This document shows positions 62,817-64,000 of a DNA stretch of 64,000 bases, in pieces. The notes beneath the pieces are model-generated. The model was not told the origin of the DNA. It did no database searches and saw only the letters and a list, made by a program, of their open reading frames with translations. The stretch is from an uncultured Roseobacter sp. GTDB lineage: Bacteria > Pseudomonadota > Alphaproteobacteria > Rhodobacterales > Rhodobacteraceae. Location: NCBI RefSeq assembly GCF_947499265.1, contig NZ_CANMNK010000004.1, positions 434,001 to 498,000 on the forward strand, given 5' to 3'. The stretch's first letter is position 1. Each line of letters begins with the position of its first letter. Made by a program: the position numbers and the translations under genes.

Positions 62817-64000
62817 TCACTCGGCAGCTTTGAGCGCGCTCTCGACGTTTGGCTGGTCTGCGGTGGCGGGCAGGTCTTCCCACAGGATCTCGCCGGACAC
62901 AATGCGGTGTGCGTCCTTTTGCAAGGCCCAGTCGCGCGCGGCGCGCGAGGCGCGTCCCATCGACATCTTGGCCAGCAGCGTCGCGATCCAGTGCACATAG
63001 GTGGAGGCCCAGACCCGGATGGCCAGCATCGATGGCGTCACCATCAGCGTCAGCACAGTGGCGATGCCCAGACCAAAGACCACCGCGGTGGCCAGCTGTT
63101 TCCACCAGAGGGCCGTGGGGCTGTTGAAGGTATAGCCACCCTCGGCAAAGTTCAGGCTGAGGCCAATCATCATGGGCGCCAACCCGGCCATGGTGGTAAT
63201 CGTGGTCAGCAGGACGGGCCGGATACGCGCCTGCGCGGTGCGGATGATCGCCTCGATCCGCGGCATGTACTGGCTATATTCCTGATAGGTGTCGATCAGG
63301 ATGATATTGTTGTTCACCACAATGCCGGCGAGCGCGACGATCCCCGTGCCGGTCATGATGATCGAGAAGGTCTGATCCATTACCAGCATCCCGATCAGCA
63401 CACCGGTGGTGGATAGCACCACCGCCAGCAGTACCAGAATGGCATTGTAGAAGCTGTTGAACTGCGCCAGCAGGATGATGAACATCAGGCCCAGAGCAGC
63501 GGCAAAGGCCGATGACAGGAAGGCTTGGCTCTCTTCTTGCTCTTCCTGATCGCCGGTCCATTCAAATTCGATACCCGCGGGCAAGGGGTTGGTGTCCAGC
63601 CATTCTGTCAGGACGCCAATGCGTTCGTTGGAATTGACCGGGATCAGGCGCAGCGCCCCCGCAGTGACACCCGCCTGCAGGTCCCGCGTGCCATCATCCA
63701 TCCGGTTGGTGATCTTGTAAGCGGTCTGATCCGCCGTGATCAGATCGGCATCCGCCCCAGCGGGACGCAACATCGCGAGCGTCTCCTGAACATCCACACC
63801 CTCTTCGCGGCGGGTCTCGACCACTTTCATCAGGCCCGGGGCCACGTCGGCCTTCACGTCGAAATAACGTTTCTGGTTGACGCGGTTGATCTCCGCCAGT
63901 TTTGGCACAGGCGTACGGGTGATGAAATTCGACAGCGGGATCAGCCCGTCTGCGGTCCGCACTTTCAACGTGTCCAGTGTTGAGAGCACGCGGTCGCTTT
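62817..64000 (-). CDS. RND efflux pump permease, C-terminal part (runs off window)
   Basis: About 394 codons are present; the frame stays open to the window end, so the N-terminal two thirds are missing. It reads as the second half of an HAE-type RND pump: LIPLSNFITRTPVPKLAEINRVNQKRYFDV (porter region), FIILLAQFNSFYNAILVLLAVVLSTTGVLIGML and GIVALAGIVVNNNIILIDTYQEYS (TM with the conserved NN), then RIRPVLLTTITTMAGLAPM. It ends in NVESALKAAE. Substrate unknown. Confidence 0.92.
   Translation of the reverse strand, partial: SDRVLSTLDTLKVRTADGLIPLSNFITRTPVPKLAEINRVNQKRYFDVKADVAPGLMKVVETRREEGVDVQETLAMLRPAGADADLITADQTAYKITNRMDDGTRDLQAGVTAGALRLIPVNSNERIGVLTEWLDTNPLPAGIEFEWTGDQEEQEESQAFLSSAFAAALGLMFIILLAQFNSFYNAILVLLAVVLSTTGVLIGMLVMDQTFSIIMTGTGIVALAGIVVNNNIILIDTYQEYSQYMPRIEAIIRTAQARIRPVLLTTITTMAGLAPMMIGLSLNFAEGGYTFNSPTALWWKQLATAVVFGLGIATVLTLMVTPSMLAIRVWASTYVHWIATLLAKMSMGRASRAARDWALQKDAHRIVSGEILWEDLPATADQPNVESALKAAE

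Overview
The window looks like a chromosomal segment of a Rhodobacterales (Roseobacter-group) alphaproteobacterium. Supporting signs are GC-rich coding DNA with small-genome-style operons, a heterotetrameric sarcosine oxidase, a VPxPA-type C-terminal sorting signal, a pcm-tolC-popZ-like gene order, form II CoxL, a CcmI-RuvX-DUF1289 operon, and many DUF families typical of this group. This assignment is inference from gene content, not from a database search.

Left part (1-16885): accessory DNA, most likely an integrative element. Its right edge is well defined: a tyrosine recombinase (15776-16771), preceded by a small overlapping ORF, points at the 3' end of a tRNA-Cys gene (16886-16959). Inside is a plasmid/ICE-type maintenance set, all on the minus strand: DUF932, a ParB-like nuclease-domain protein, a Toprim protein, a DUF2493 protein and DUF736. 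Left of this are two cargo modules, each built as a divergent LysR regulator facing small metabolic genes: (i) LysR / FMN-dependent azoreductase-like / two SnoaL-like proteins / a 2-TM protein, and (ii) LysR / SnoaL-like / SDR. Between a lone alpha/beta hydrolase and module (i) lies a scar where an 18-codon DUF736 tail is joined to the C-terminal third of a quinone-oxidoreductase gene. The left end of the element is not visible.

Middle part (16886-47571): core genome. pcm-tolC-popZ-like; cobQ; efp with a DUF6280-like gene; ygfZ; glycosyltransferase; PLP aminotransferase; hisC-like; crotonase; valS with DUF1992. A VPxPA-CTERM surface protein follows, then a divergent unit of two non-heme iron oxygenases (PhyH family plus HD-domain oxygenase) facing an ArsR regulator and a flavodoxin-like protein. 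Next are an orphan CoxL form II, a DUF2235 hydrolase, another alpha/beta hydrolase, a DUF1127-like small protein with an upstream 17-codon ORF/terminator unit, a PaaI thioesterase, the metF/metR divergon with a recognisable MetR box, DUF3095, a membrane protein of unknown function, and ccmI-ruvX-DUF1289.

Right part (47793-64000): soxB, soxD, soxA and soxG for sarcosine oxidase, with four tiny single-TM protein genes between soxB and soxD. A tandem cluster of four related small secreted proteins with two conserved cysteines follows. Then come Fe-superoxide dismutase, a RarD permease overlapping a LOG-family gene tail to tail, a LysM protein, an Atm1-type ABC exporter, DUF302, and the C-terminal half of an RND efflux pump running off the window. 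The most unusual material is the four-paralogue secreted cluster, the two-oxygenase/ArsR/flavodoxin unit, and the small-protein islands.
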